Part shown: piece after piece, positions 34,210 to 41,803 of the stretch
Layout of the letters: each line of letters opens with the position of its first letter
Numbering within the stretch: the first letter of the stretch is position 1
Source of the DNA: Microbulbifer sp. GL-2
GTDB taxonomy: Bacteria > Pseudomonadota > Gammaproteobacteria > Pseudomonadales > Cellvibrionaceae
Direction of reading: 5' to 3'
Assembly: GCF_007183175.1 (NCBI RefSeq)
Contig: NZ_AP019807.1
Coordinates: 2,338,001 to 2,402,000 of the forward strand
DNA length: 64,000 bases
Notes under the pieces: generated by a model
Told to the model about the DNA's origin: nothing
Seen by the model: only the letters and a program-made list of their open reading frames with translations
Databases searched by the model: none
Position numbers and translations under genes: made by a program

Positions 34210-35328
34210 TCAATCCTGGCGAGCGAGAGCCCTATCTGGATCAATCGGGCGGTTCATGCGGTCGACCGGGCGCACCAGCTGTCCCTCCAATAGCAGGTGG
34301 GTGCCGGCGGCCACGATCCAGTCGTCGGCGCGAAGGCCGGAGAATACCGGTACAAATTCCTGTCCATAGGGCCCTACGGTAACTTCAGTTTTGTGCAGGG
34401 TCTGATCTTCGCGATCCAGCACCCATACGAATGCCTTGCCTTCATCGGCACTCAGCGCAGACATGGGTACTTGCAGGACATCAGTGGATGTCGCTTTGGG
34501 GACGAAAACTCTGGCGCTCTGGCCTATTTCAATTCCTGCGGTTTGATTGGTAAAAGCCACCCGCGCTTCAAAAGTGCGCGATACCGGGTCCGCGGCGGGA
34601 GAGAGTTCGCGTACCTGCGCAGGGAAAGATTTGCCCGGCTGTGACCAGAGTTCCACTGTGAGGGGCTGACCCACGCGGAAATGGCCGATAGCTTGCTCCG
34701 GCAGGTCGATTCTCACTTCGCGCTCACCGTCGGTGGCGAGTTCAAATATGCCCTGGCCGGCGGCCACAACCTGACCAGCTTCGGCCATGCGGCGGGCTAT
34801 GACTCCGCTCTCCGGGGCCTTTAACTCGGCGTAAGCGGCTTGGTTACGCGCTACATCCAGCTGCGCCTGGGCCTGTTGCAAGCGTGCCTCGCTGGCTTCA
34901 AAACGGGTCTCCACCGTATCGAACTGGGAGTGGCTGACCAGTTGACGTTCCAGTAGTTTGCGGTGTCGTTTAAGCTCGCTGCTTGCCAGGCGTTGGTCGG
35001 CCTTTGCAGAGGTGAGACGTGCGCGCGCGGAATCCAGTTGCAGGAGCAGGTCTTCGGTGTCCAGCTGGGCCAGTGATTGTCCCTGGTCAACGCGGTCGCC
35101 CACGTTGACCAGGCGTCGCTGGACCTTGCCGCTGATGCGAAAGGCCAGGGCCGGCTCGAAGCGGGCGCGTACCTCACCGGGATAAGCATCCAGCTGGGCG
35201 CTGGCTACCTGTGGCTGGACCATCACCGCAGGGCGGGGTTTTTCTTGTTGTTCGGTGGGTTCGGATGGCGTACATGCGGACAATAGCAGGCTGAACGACA
35301 GTGCGGCGAAGAGTAGCGAACGGTACAT
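34210..35328 (-). CDS. RND efflux periplasmic adaptor (membrane fusion protein), lipoprotein
   Basis: Adaptor linking the RND permease to an outer-membrane channel. The 372 residues have a signal and lipobox LSAC (Cys19), so it is lipid-anchored. The order is the usual one: barrel-sandwich lipoyl half (LAFRISGKVQRRLVNVGDRV, GQSLAQLD), a helical hairpin (about 90-165, rich in Ala/Gln/Arg), the second lipoyl half (AELKAPESGVIARRMAEAGQVV, split), then beta-barrel and membrane-proximal domains (VQVPMSAL-type LQVPMSALSADEGKAFVWV). It is the first gene of the pump operon and is transcribed away from the TetR gene 134 bases off. Confidence 0.93.
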   Translation of the reverse strand: MYRSLLFAALSFSLLLSACTPSEPTEQQEKPRPAVMVQPQVASAQLDAYPGEVRARFEPALAFRISGKVQRRLVNVGDRVDQGQSLAQLDTEDLLLQLDSARARLTSAKADQRLASSELKRHRKLLERQLVSHSQFDTVETRFEASEARLQQAQAQLDVARNQAAYAELKAPESGVIARRMAEAGQVVAAGQGIFELATDGEREVRIDLPEQAIGHFRVGQPLTVELWSQPGKSFPAQVRELSPAADPVSRTFEARVAFTNQTAGIEIGQSARVFVPKATSTDVLQVPMSALSADEGKAFVWVLDREDQTLHKTEVTVGPYGQEFVPVFSGLRADDWIVAAGTHLLLEGQLVRPVDRMNRPIDPDRALARQD

Positions 35329-35406
35329 AAGAACTCCCTTCCTCGGCGGCGAGGCGACAAGGTAAGTCCGGAAGTGGACAGGTCATGGCCGGGCGGCCGG
35401 TAATGT

Positions 35407-35450
35407 TATACTGACGAGTATAGTAAATTTATTAAACTGGTGAGTCCAGT
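35407..35450. promoter_or_regulatory. Twin palindromes, probable TetR operator region
   Basis: Two inverted repeats in the divergent gap between the adaptor gene and the TetR gene: TATACTGACGAGTATA (35407-35422, six-base arms) and ACTGGTGAGTCCAGT (35436-35450, five-base arms). They share ACT/AGT ends and are 29 bases apart centre to centre. They sit just before the tetR start, as expected of an autoregulated operator. Confidence 0.6.
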
Positions 35451-35462
35451 ATATGGAGTGCT

Positions 35463-36095
35463 ATGTCTGAACAGTCTCAGGCTGCCGCCCAGCGCGGTCG
35501 CCCCAAGGATCTGGCGAAACGTCAGGCCATTCTCGATGCAGCCAAGGAGCTGTTTCTGACCCAGGGCTTTGCTGCCACCAGTGTGGATGCGGTGGCCTCT
35601 GCTGCGGGTGTATCGAAACTGACGGTGTACAGCCACTTCTCCGATAAAGAGACGCTATTCAGTGCTGCTATCACTTCCCGCTGTGAAATGATGTTGCCCT
35701 TGCCTATTTTCGAACTGGAAGAAGGCGACTCGGTGGCAGAGGTACTGGAACGCATTGGTCAAGCTTTCCTGAGCATGGTGGATAGCGAAGATAGCATTCG
35801 CCTGTTACGGCTTTTATGTGCCCTGGCCTCGCAGGAATCAAAGCTGGCTCAGTTGTTTTTCAATGCAGGCCCCCAGCGTATTCTGCAGGATATTGAGCAG
35901 TTACTGCGCCGTGCTACCGAGATGGGGAAGCTGCGGGTGGAAGACCCGGCGGAAGCCGCCGAGGATTTTATGGGTATATTGCTGGGCTGCCGGCATATGC
36001 GTGTGTTGATCGGTTGCTGTGAGATACAGGCGGAGGAGGAGCGGCGCGAGCGAGTGCGTAAGGCTGTCGCTTTATTTATACGGGGTTATCGCTGA
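35463..36095 (+). CDS. TetR/AcrR-family repressor
   Basis: Likely repressor of the adjacent RND pump. The 210 residues have the TetR DNA-binding domain at about 16-66: RQAILDAAKELFLTQGFAATSVDAVASAAGVSK (split) and TVYSHFSDKETLFSAAI. A C-terminal ligand and dimer domain follows, with the pattern of the AcrR C-terminal family used by efflux regulators (LLCALASQESKLAQLFFNAGP). It is divergent from the adaptor gene across a 134-base gap with two palindromes. Its ligand is unknown. The start at MSEQSQAAAQ is preceded by GGAG. Confidence 0.9.
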   Translation: MSEQSQAAAQRGRPKDLAKRQAILDAAKELFLTQGFAATSVDAVASAAGVSKLTVYSHFSDKETLFSAAITSRCEMMLPLPIFELEEGDSVAEVLERIGQAFLSMVDSEDSIRLLRLLCALASQESKLAQLFFNAGPQRILQDIEQLLRRATEMGKLRVEDPAEAAEDFMGILLGCRHMRVLIGCCEIQAEEERRERVRKAVALFIRGYR

Positions 36096-36101
36096 CAGGC
36101 G

Positions 36102-36527
36102 TTACTGGTTGGGGTTGTCCGGCATAGTCGGGCAGCGGTTGATACCTTCATCTATTTGTAGCCATCCCGGTTTGTTTTGGCTGTAGACGTAGCGTTCGGG
36201 CCGGATAAATGCCGGGTCGTCGAATGCGCCTCCGGCAATGCCGCGATAATCCGGGAGGAATTCCAGGGTCCAGGTGAGGGCGCTGCCGCACTGCATGCAG
36301 AATTGGCATTCGATCCAACGACCGGCATCGGACTTAAGTCGATGGGTTTTTAGTTCATTGCTGAGCAGCTCCACCTGTTCCTTGCCGAAATATACCGACA
36401 CGCTGAGTAAGCTGCCGGTGCGCTTTCTGCACCAGCTACAGGAACAGAGGCTCACTCGACGCGGGTGGCCGGTTGCCCGAAAGCGCACAGCGCCACAGCC
36501 CCCCTTGTGAATCTCCTCCATTCCCAT
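36102..36527 (-). CDS. GFA/CENP-V-family zinc protein
   Basis: Small protein of 141 residues in the 'glutathione-dependent formaldehyde-activating' (GFA/CENP-V) fold family. The zinc-binding cysteines appear in GGCGAVRF, CSCSWCRKRTGS and FCMQCGSAL. The rest of the fold is present: VYFGKEQVELLS and IAGGAFDDPAFIRPERYVYS (split). Despite the family name, most members have no proven enzymatic role, so function is left open. It is convergent with tetR (six bases apart) and ten bases before the ABC permease end. Confidence 0.85.
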   Translation of the reverse strand: MGMEEIHKGGCGAVRFRATGHPRRVSLCSCSWCRKRTGSLLSVSVYFGKEQVELLSNELKTHRLKSDAGRWIECQFCMQCGSALTWTLEFLPDYRGIAGGAFDDPAFIRPERYVYSQNKPGWLQIDEGINRCPTMPDNPNQ

Positions 36528-36536
36528 ATTCCTTGG

Positions 36537-37298
36537 TCAGGTTTTAATCCGGTAGCCGGTGCGGAAAATCCACCAGATAGTCGTCAGGCAAAGGACCAGG
36601 AATAGCAGGATCATGCCTACACTGAAGCCAAGATTAACATCGGCCACTCCGTAAAAAGCCCAGCGGAAGCTGCTGATCAGATAGACCACCGGATTAAACA
36701 GGGTAATTTTCTGCCAGACCTCCGGTAGCATGCTGATGGAATAAAAGGCTCCACCGAGGAAAGTCAGGGGAGTGATAATCATCAGTGGGATAATTTGCAG
36801 CTTCTGGAAGTCATCCGCCCAGACACCGATGATAAATCCGAACAGGCTGAAAGTAACGGCAGTTAACACCAAAAATATGATCATCCAGAAAGGGTGGGCA
36901 ATCTCATAATCGACAAAAAAGCGTGCGGTTAGCAAGATCAGTAGCCCAAGCAGAATGGACTTGGAGGCTGCTGCACCCACATAACCCGCCACTATCTCGA
37001 AGGCCGATACTGGAGCGGACAATACTTCATAAATAGTGCCGGAGAATTTCGGGAAGAAAATCCCAAAGGAGGCATTGGAAATACTCTCACTCAACAGAGC
37101 CAGCATAATCAGGCCGGGGATAATAAAGGCCCCGTAGCTGACGCCGTCGATATCACCCATGCGCGAGCCGATGGCGGCACCGAACACAATAAAGTAGAGG
37201 GAAGTGGAGAGTACCGGTGAGGCGATGCTCTGCATCAGCGTACGCCAGGTGCGCGCCATTTCAAATTTGTAAATTGCTGCAATTCCGTACCAGTTCAT
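36537..37298 (-). CDS. ABC-2 type transporter permease (YadH-like)
   Basis: Membrane component of an ABC exporter, 253 residues with about six membrane helices. Segments include LYFIVFGAAIG, YGAFIIPGLIMLALLSES, FEIVAGYVGAAASKSILLGL and the ABC-2 signature region IIPLMIITPLTFLGGAFYSISMLP (split). It closely resembles the E. coli YadH group. Its ATG overlaps the ATPase stop (ATGA), so the two are translationally coupled. Substrate unknown; related pairs move drugs or lipids and polysaccharides. Confidence 0.9.
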   Translation of the reverse strand: MNWYGIAAIYKFEMARTWRTLMQSIASPVLSTSLYFIVFGAAIGSRMGDIDGVSYGAFIIPGLIMLALLSESISNASFGIFFPKFSGTIYEVLSAPVSAFEIVAGYVGAAASKSILLGLLILLTARFFVDYEIAHPFWMIIFLVLTAVTFSLFGFIIGVWADDFQKLQIIPLMIITPLTFLGGAFYSISMLPEVWQKITLFNPVVYLISSFRWAFYGVADVNLGFSVGMILLFLVLCLTTIWWIFRTGYRIKT

Positions 37299-38260
37299 TC
37301 CTGCGTCTCCTTGCTCAGCTGCTCCTCGCGTTCCCGACGCGCACCATTTACCAGGGTTACAAAGATTTCTTCCAGGGAGCTCTCTCTGGTGTGCAGGTCA
37401 CGAAAATCGATATTGGCCGCGTTGAGACGGCGCAGGAATTCCGCGATGCCGGTATCTTCGCTTTTTACGTCGAAGCGGTATACCAGCTGGCTGCCGTCCC
37501 CATTGAGGCTGAGGGGCAAGTCAGCTAGAGCGTCGGGTATTTTCTGCAGGGGTTCAGGCAGATTGAGGCTGAGTTCCTTCTCACCCATTTTCTGCATCAG
37601 GGTACTTTTCTCTTCCACCAATACCAGCTCTCCGCGATTGATCACCCCGACGCGATCGGCCATCTCCTCGGCCTCCTCGATATAGTGTGTGGTGAGAATA
37701 ATAGTGACACCGGAATCCTGTAGACCGCGCACCATTTCCCACATATCCTGGCGCAGCTCCACATCCACGCCAGCAGTGGGTTCATCCAGAAACAGGACAT
37801 TGGGTTCGTGGGAGAGCGCCTTGGCTATCATCAGGCGGCGTTTCATACCGCCAGAAAGGGTAATAATTTTATTGTCCTTTTTTTCCCACAGGGACAACTG
37901 CCGCAGAATTTTTTCCAAGTAAGCTGGGTTTGGGGCCTTACCAAAAAGCCCTCGACTGAACTTAACTGCAGCCCAGACGGTTTCAAAGGCGTCGGTAGAA
38001 ATTTCCTGCGGCACCAGACCGATTTCACCGCGGGCTTTGCGGTAATCGGCCTGAATGTCGTACCCATTTACGCGAACACTGCCGCTACTGGCATTGACGA
38101 TACCGCACACAATGCTGATCAGGGTGGTTTTGCCGGCACCATTGGGGCCGAGCAGGGCAAAAATTTCCCCGCGTTTAATTTCCAGGTCCACATTGTTGAG
38201 TGCGGTAAATCCTCCGGCATAGGTTTTGCCGAGGCCCTGGATCGAAATAATAGGTTCCAC
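37295..38260 (-). CDS. ABC transporter ATP-binding protein (YadG-like)
   Basis: Energy-coupling subunit for the adjacent permease, 321 residues. Walker A is LLGPNGAGKTTL (about 37-48), the Q-loop is in GLVPQE, the signature is LSGGMKRRL, Walker B is VLFLDEPTAGVD and the switch His is in LTTHYIEEAEEMADR. A C-terminal extension after residue 225 (QKMGEKELSLNLPEPLQ; SSLEEIFVTLVNGAR) matches the DUF4162-like tail of exporter ATPases. It is first in a two-gene operon with the permease. Confidence 0.93.
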   Translation of the reverse strand: MEPIISIQGLGKTYAGGFTALNNVDLEIKRGEIFALLGPNGAGKTTLISIVCGIVNASSGSVRVNGYDIQADYRKARGEIGLVPQEISTDAFETVWAAVKFSRGLFGKAPNPAYLEKILRQLSLWEKKDNKIITLSGGMKRRLMIAKALSHEPNVLFLDEPTAGVDVELRQDMWEMVRGLQDSGVTIILTTHYIEEAEEMADRVGVINRGELVLVEEKSTLMQKMGEKELSLNLPEPLQKIPDALADLPLSLNGDGSQLVYRFDVKSEDTGIAEFLRRLNAANIDFRDLHTRESSLEEIFVTLVNGARREREEQLSKETQE

Positions 38261-38323
38261 TTTCTCTCCTTGCCAAAGTGACAGATTCTTCTTTGGCGCT
38301 GCGTTGTCGGGAGGGTCTACATC

Positions 38324-39547
38324 CTACCGCAAAATAATTTCAGTGGATGTTTTTGTTTTAAGCCAGCGGGTTATCAGGGCTATTGTCGCCAGCAACAGCA
38401 ATCCGATAGCCGCTGTGGAAAAAGCACTGGCAAGGCCAAAGCGATTGATCCACGGCTGGCTGAGAAAAGGCGATATAAACTGCCCGATAAATACACTGGC
38501 GGTAAGTGCTCCGGAAATTCGACCACGCATATGTTCAACAGCCGATTCAAGCCCTGTTGAAAATATATGTGGTATGAGCGTTCCCATACCACCGCCGTAA
38601 ATGGCCATGGCAAGAATAATTTCGGTATAAGATTCTGCAATGGAGATCAGCCCCATACCCGTCGCCATAGTGGCAAAACTGAAAGCAAAAATTCCGAATT
38701 TTCCAAACTTTTTACGTGCGTGGGGGAACAGGGTTAGTGAGGCGAGGGCGCCCATCAGGTTGCCTGCGGCTATAGCAATTCCCGCATGGCTGGGGGAGTT
38801 GACACCAATTTCCCGCAGTAGGAAAGGCAGCTGAGTAGGGATCAGGAAAAATGCCAAGCTATTCAACATGGCTGCACCGAGCAGGGCGGAAAAACCGAGT
38901 AAATGGAATTTCTTTGTTACTGAGGTTTTCAGGTTTTTGATTGCGCCGTTGCGCAGTGGTTCTGGTAAGTAAAGCAGCACGGCAGGAATCAACAGCAATG
39001 CCACAGCGTAAATGGCAAAGGGACCGCGCCAATGAAGATCTGCCAACAGGCCGCCGGTCAACAGGAAAATAACCCCGCCCAGACTGATAAAAGCACCCTG
39101 CTGGCTCATATAAACCTGTCTCTGCTTGGGGGTGAAATAGTCCCCAACCAAGGCGGTGACAGAGGTCATGGTACCGGCCACGGCAACCCCCAGTAGCATA
39201 CGGCTGACGAGTATGCCCTCAAGACTGTTTTGCAACAGAGCAGAAGTTCCGGCCAAGCCATACAGGCCTACCGCCGATAGCAGTAGCCGGCGCCGTCCAT
39301 AGTGGTCCGAGATAATTCCGGCCAAGGGCGCAAAAATGGCGATCATCAGAGCGGGCAAACTTAATACCAGCCGACTCAGCAGTGCACTGTCGGGATGTTG
39401 GGAAAAGTGGTTTGCCAGTGCCGGTAGCGATGGCGCCACGGTTGCTCCGGACATGATTGTGAGTGCCGCCAAGCACAAGAGTGTCAGGCGACGCGGTATG
39501 GGAACCGCGAAGTCAGCGGGCGAAGCAAAAGCAGTTGCGGCGCTCAT
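38324..39547 (-). CDS. MFS efflux transporter, predicted SoxR target
   Basis: Twelve-helix major facilitator of 407 residues, drug/proton antiporter type. The motif A loop is GIISDHYGRRRLLL (after helix 2) and the helix 5 motif C-like stretch is GGVIFLLTGGLLADLHWRGPF (split). The N-terminal leader is short and cytoplasmic. Its ATG overlaps the stop of a 60-codon upstream frame (ATGA) and has no strong ribosome site of its own. A SoxR-type promoter with a 19-base spacer lies about 215 bases upstream on the same strand, so expression is probably induced by redox-cycling compounds through the divergent soxR. Substrate unknown. Confidence 0.88.
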   Translation of the reverse strand: MSAATAFASPADFAVPIPRRLTLLCLAALTIMSGATVAPSLPALANHFSQHPDSALLSRLVLSLPALMIAIFAPLAGIISDHYGRRRLLLSAVGLYGLAGTSALLQNSLEGILVSRMLLGVAVAGTMTSVTALVGDYFTPKQRQVYMSQQGAFISLGGVIFLLTGGLLADLHWRGPFAIYAVALLLIPAVLLYLPEPLRNGAIKNLKTSVTKKFHLLGFSALLGAAMLNSLAFFLIPTQLPFLLREIGVNSPSHAGIAIAAGNLMGALASLTLFPHARKKFGKFGIFAFSFATMATGMGLISIAESYTEIILAMAIYGGGMGTLIPHIFSTGLESAVEHMRGRISGALTASVFIGQFISPFLSQPWINRFGLASAFSTAAIGLLLLATIALITRWLKTKTSTEIILR

Positions 39548-39726
39548 GGTCTGGATCCAGTTTCGGGCGCTCTCGACTTCATACTGACTGCTGTGGGGTT
39601 CATCGGTTGCTCAGCCTGTCTGGCCAGACTGAAACTTGGGCTCTGTGCTGCCACCATCCATTGGAAGAAGCCCGGCTCTAATGGTGTCTGAGGAGTCGGG
39701 GTGGATTTTTTGCGCTTCCAGTTCAT
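39544..39726 (-). CDS. Small 60-residue ORF coupled to the MFS pump
   Basis: Unrecognised small protein or leader peptide. The ATG at 39726 has a strong AAGGTGAGG ribosome site with six bases spacing and starts about 30 bases after the predicted SoxR-controlled transcription start. It ends in an ATGA overlap with the MFS pump start. The peptide is basic at first (MNWKRKKSTPTPQTPLEPGF), then has FFQWMVAAQSPSFSLAR, and ends PETGSRP. It has no membrane helix. It may be a functional small protein or may serve to couple translation into the pump. Evidence is positional; conservation is untested. Confidence 0.45.
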   Translation of the reverse strand: MNWKRKKSTPTPQTPLEPGFFQWMVAAQSPSFSLARQAEQPMNPTAVSMKSRAPETGSRP

Positions 39727-39762
39727 CACTTGCCTCACCTTGCTTGCATTGGATTGCGGCGC

Positions 39763-39793
39763 AGTGTAAAACCTCAAGTAACATTGAGGTCAA
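39763..39793 (-). promoter_or_regulatory. SoxR-activated promoter with SoxR box
   Basis: The palindrome CCTCAAGTAACATTGAGG (39772-39789) closely matches the SoxR operator. On the minus strand it lies between TTGACC (-35, 39793-39788) and TACACT (-10, 39768-39763) with a 19-base spacer. That over-long spacing is the hallmark of MerR/SoxR-activated promoters. It drives transcription towards the small ORF and MFS pump, and sits 25-40 bases before the soxR start, so it may also autoregulate soxR. Confidence 0.88.
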
Positions 39794-39813
39794 TGGATTC
39801 AAGAGGGTTTCTG

Positions 39814-40302
39814 ATGACAGGGACAAAAAACCGGAAAGGCATTATACAGCCTGGAAAAAGCGTCCGGCGTGAATTAACTGTTGGAGAGGTGGCGGAGCGC
39901 AGTGATGTGGCAGTGAGTGCGCTGCACTTCTATGAGAGTAAGGGGTTGATTAGTAGCTGGCGCACTAGTGGCAACCAGCGGCGATACTCGCGCGATGTAT
40001 TGCGGCGGGTGGCCATTATTAAGGTGGCGCAAAGCACCGGGATTCCATTGGCCGAAATTCGTGAGGCACTCGCAACCCTGCCCAATGGGCGTACACCTAC
40101 AGCTAGGGACTGGGCCAAACTTTCTGTAGGTTGGCGTGAGGATCTCGATCAGCGTATTCGCCAGTTGTCCCAGTTACGTGATCGCTTGGAGGGCTGCATA
40201 GGTTGTGGCTGTCTCTCCATGGATAGCTGTCCGTTGCGAAACCCTGGAGACCAGGCAGCTGAGCAGGGAAGTGGTGCGTTGTATCTAGGAGGTGAAGACT
40301 AA
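39814..40302 (+). CDS. soxR: Redox-sensing transcriptional activator SoxR
   Basis: MerR-family [2Fe-2S] regulator responding to redox-cycling agents. I start at MTGTKNRKG (AGAGG upstream), giving 162 residues; the frame is open further but would read through the SoxR box. The winged helix is LTVGEVAERSDVAVSALHFYESKGLI (split), followed by the dimer helix and the cluster ligands C-x2-C-x-C-x5-C (Cys128, 131, 133, 139) in CIGCGCLSMDSCPLRNP. It is divergent from the small ORF and MFS pump, whose promoter holds a SoxR box. No soxS is present, which fits non-enteric bacteria where SoxR directly controls pumps and redox genes. Confidence 0.96.
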   Translation: MTGTKNRKGIIQPGKSVRRELTVGEVAERSDVAVSALHFYESKGLISSWRTSGNQRRYSRDVLRRVAIIKVAQSTGIPLAEIREALATLPNGRTPTARDWAKLSVGWREDLDQRIRQLSQLRDRLEGCIGCGCLSMDSCPLRNPGDQAAEQGSGALYLGGED

Positions 40303-40361
40303 AGCGCTGAAAATCAGCAGGATGATTTAAACCCGGCAAGACAGTAACCGGGCTTAAAGAA

Positions 40362-41087
40362 TCAGTTGAAAATTTTCTGATAAAAATCCAGAGCCCCCTG
40401 CTGTGAATCCAGTGCTGCTGCTTGATCATACGCGAGCGGCAAGCCGAATTTCTCACCCCGTTCGGTTGCGATAGGATTGGTAAATCCGTGCTTCACACCG
40501 GGGTAGCTCACAAGTGTTAATTTGGCACCGGCTTCCTGTATCTCCTTCACAAAATCGCCGACTTGTTGCGGTGGAATCATCGCATCGGCACCGCCGGTGT
40601 AGACCTGTATCTCTGCCTGGATTTTGCCTTTTTCCGCGGTAACATCACTGGTCAGAGCACCGTGGAAACTGACAGCTCCACGCAATTCAAGGCCGAGTCG
40701 TGCCATGGTCAGGACCACTCCTCCCCCAAAGCAGTATCCCTGCGCAGCAATACGGTGGGGGTCGACACAGGAGTGTTGCTGCAGCAACGACAGTGCCGTG
40801 CGGAAACGCGCTTCGAGTACTACGGGGCTTTTTAGGGCTTCATCGTGGAATTTCTGTGCCTCTACAGGGTCGTCTGTTTGCTTGCCGGTGCCGAACATAT
40901 CAATCGCAAAGGCGCTATAGCCTCGCTCGGCCAGTTCTTCAGCCTGCTGCCGTACAAATGCGTTATGTCCCCACCACTCATGCACCAAAATTATACCCGG
41001 GCGTTTCTCGCTAATGTTTTCATCCCATGCGAGATAACCTCTAAAGGAATCCCCGTTGACGGTGTAATCAATCACTTCGGATTTCAT
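40362..41087 (-). CDS. Dienelactone hydrolase family protein
   Basis: Alpha/beta hydrolase of 241 residues. The nucleophile is Cys119 in GYCFGGG, with the catalytic Asp in GGADAMIPPQ and His in GVKHGFTNP, the Cys-His-Asp triad typical of the dienelactone hydrolase family. The substrate-entry motif is LVHEWWGHN. No signal peptide, so cytoplasmic. No aromatic-degradation genes are near, so the true substrate is unknown. It is convergent with soxR. Upstream, a VOC-family gene ends 52 bases away. Confidence 0.88.
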   Translation of the reverse strand: MKSEVIDYTVNGDSFRGYLAWDENISEKRPGIILVHEWWGHNAFVRQQAEELAERGYSAFAIDMFGTGKQTDDPVEAQKFHDEALKSPVVLEARFRTALSLLQQHSCVDPHRIAAQGYCFGGGVVLTMARLGLELRGAVSFHGALTSDVTAEKGKIQAEIQVYTGGADAMIPPQQVGDFVKEIQEAGAKLTLVSYPGVKHGFTNPIATERGEKFGLPLAYDQAAALDSQQGALDFYQKIFN

Positions 41088-41138
41088 AGCTTTTCCATTT
41101 TTCGGACTTGATAATATTTGGAATTATGCAGAGGTGTC

Positions 41139-41546
41139 CTAGGTAGTTGGTGGCCCTTTTAACTCGATAAGATTGTTTTCTGGATCAGAAATATAGATAG
41201 AGGGTCCCATACCTTCAGCACCATAGCGTTGTTCCACTGGAGAGGCCTCAATACTTCTTTCGCTGAGGTACTTATGAATTTCCCTCGGGTTGAATGGATC
41301 AACACGCAGGCAAAAGTGATGCAAATTGCGTCCTTCCTTTCCTGGAGCCGCACCTCCCGCCAGGCCAATGGGGTGATCCACCGTAACCAGGTCAATCAGG
41401 CAGTTGCCCGCACGCATCTGGTAGAGGCCGAGGTCGTCATTTTCCCGCTCCATTTTGCAGCCTAGAATGTCTTCATAAAAATCCCGCATAGTACTTAGTG
41501 ATGTCACACGTAGAACCACATGATCGATATGGTCAATTTTGAACAT
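41139..41546 (-). CDS. VOC-family protein (glyoxalase/bleomycin-resistance fold)
   Basis: Single vicinal-oxygen-chelate protein of 135 residues with two beta-alpha-beta-beta-beta modules. Potential metal ligands are His in IDHVVLRV, His in NLHHFCLRV and Glu in NNLIELKGP, the usual VOC arrangement. It resembles the 'VOC family virulence protein' subgroup. The reaction is not predictable from sequence. It may be co-transcribed with the hydrolase downstream (52-base gap). Confidence 0.85.
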   Translation of the reverse strand: MFKIDHIDHVVLRVTSLSTMRDFYEDILGCKMERENDDLGLYQMRAGNCLIDLVTVDHPIGLAGGAAPGKEGRNLHHFCLRVDPFNPREIHKYLSERSIEASPVEQRYGAEGMGPSIYISDPENNLIELKGPPTT

Positions 41547-41766
41547 GGAAGTTCGCTCTGTACATTGAGGTTGAATATCGTGGCTTATCCCAATGGTGAT
41601 ACTTCGGAGCTAAGTGTAGGGGGGAATAAAGTCGGGATAGTTCAGAGAAGGGGATTGCTGCGTCACAAAGGATGTTGCACTGTCAGGTACTGGCTGTGCA
41701 AAATCTGTAGCCGGCCAAAACCCTGACTCAAAAGTATCGGTTAGGTCGGGTAGTAGGAACAGTAGT

Positions 41767-41784
41767 GGGCGGATATAGCCGCCC
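41767..41784 (-). terminator. Hairpin after nasA
   Basis: Stem GGGCGG / CCGCCC with a six-base loop, 20 bases beyond the nasA stop on the minus strand. No T-run; it is a likely end of the nitrate operon transcript. Confidence 0.45.
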
Positions 41785-41803
41785 CGCTATGCGAAATTGT
41801 GGT

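Noticed and set aside
40362..41546. An aromatic-degradation operon (dienelactone hydrolase plus VOC protein)
   Set aside because: Both are broad families and no ring-cleavage, transport or regulatory partner genes are near.
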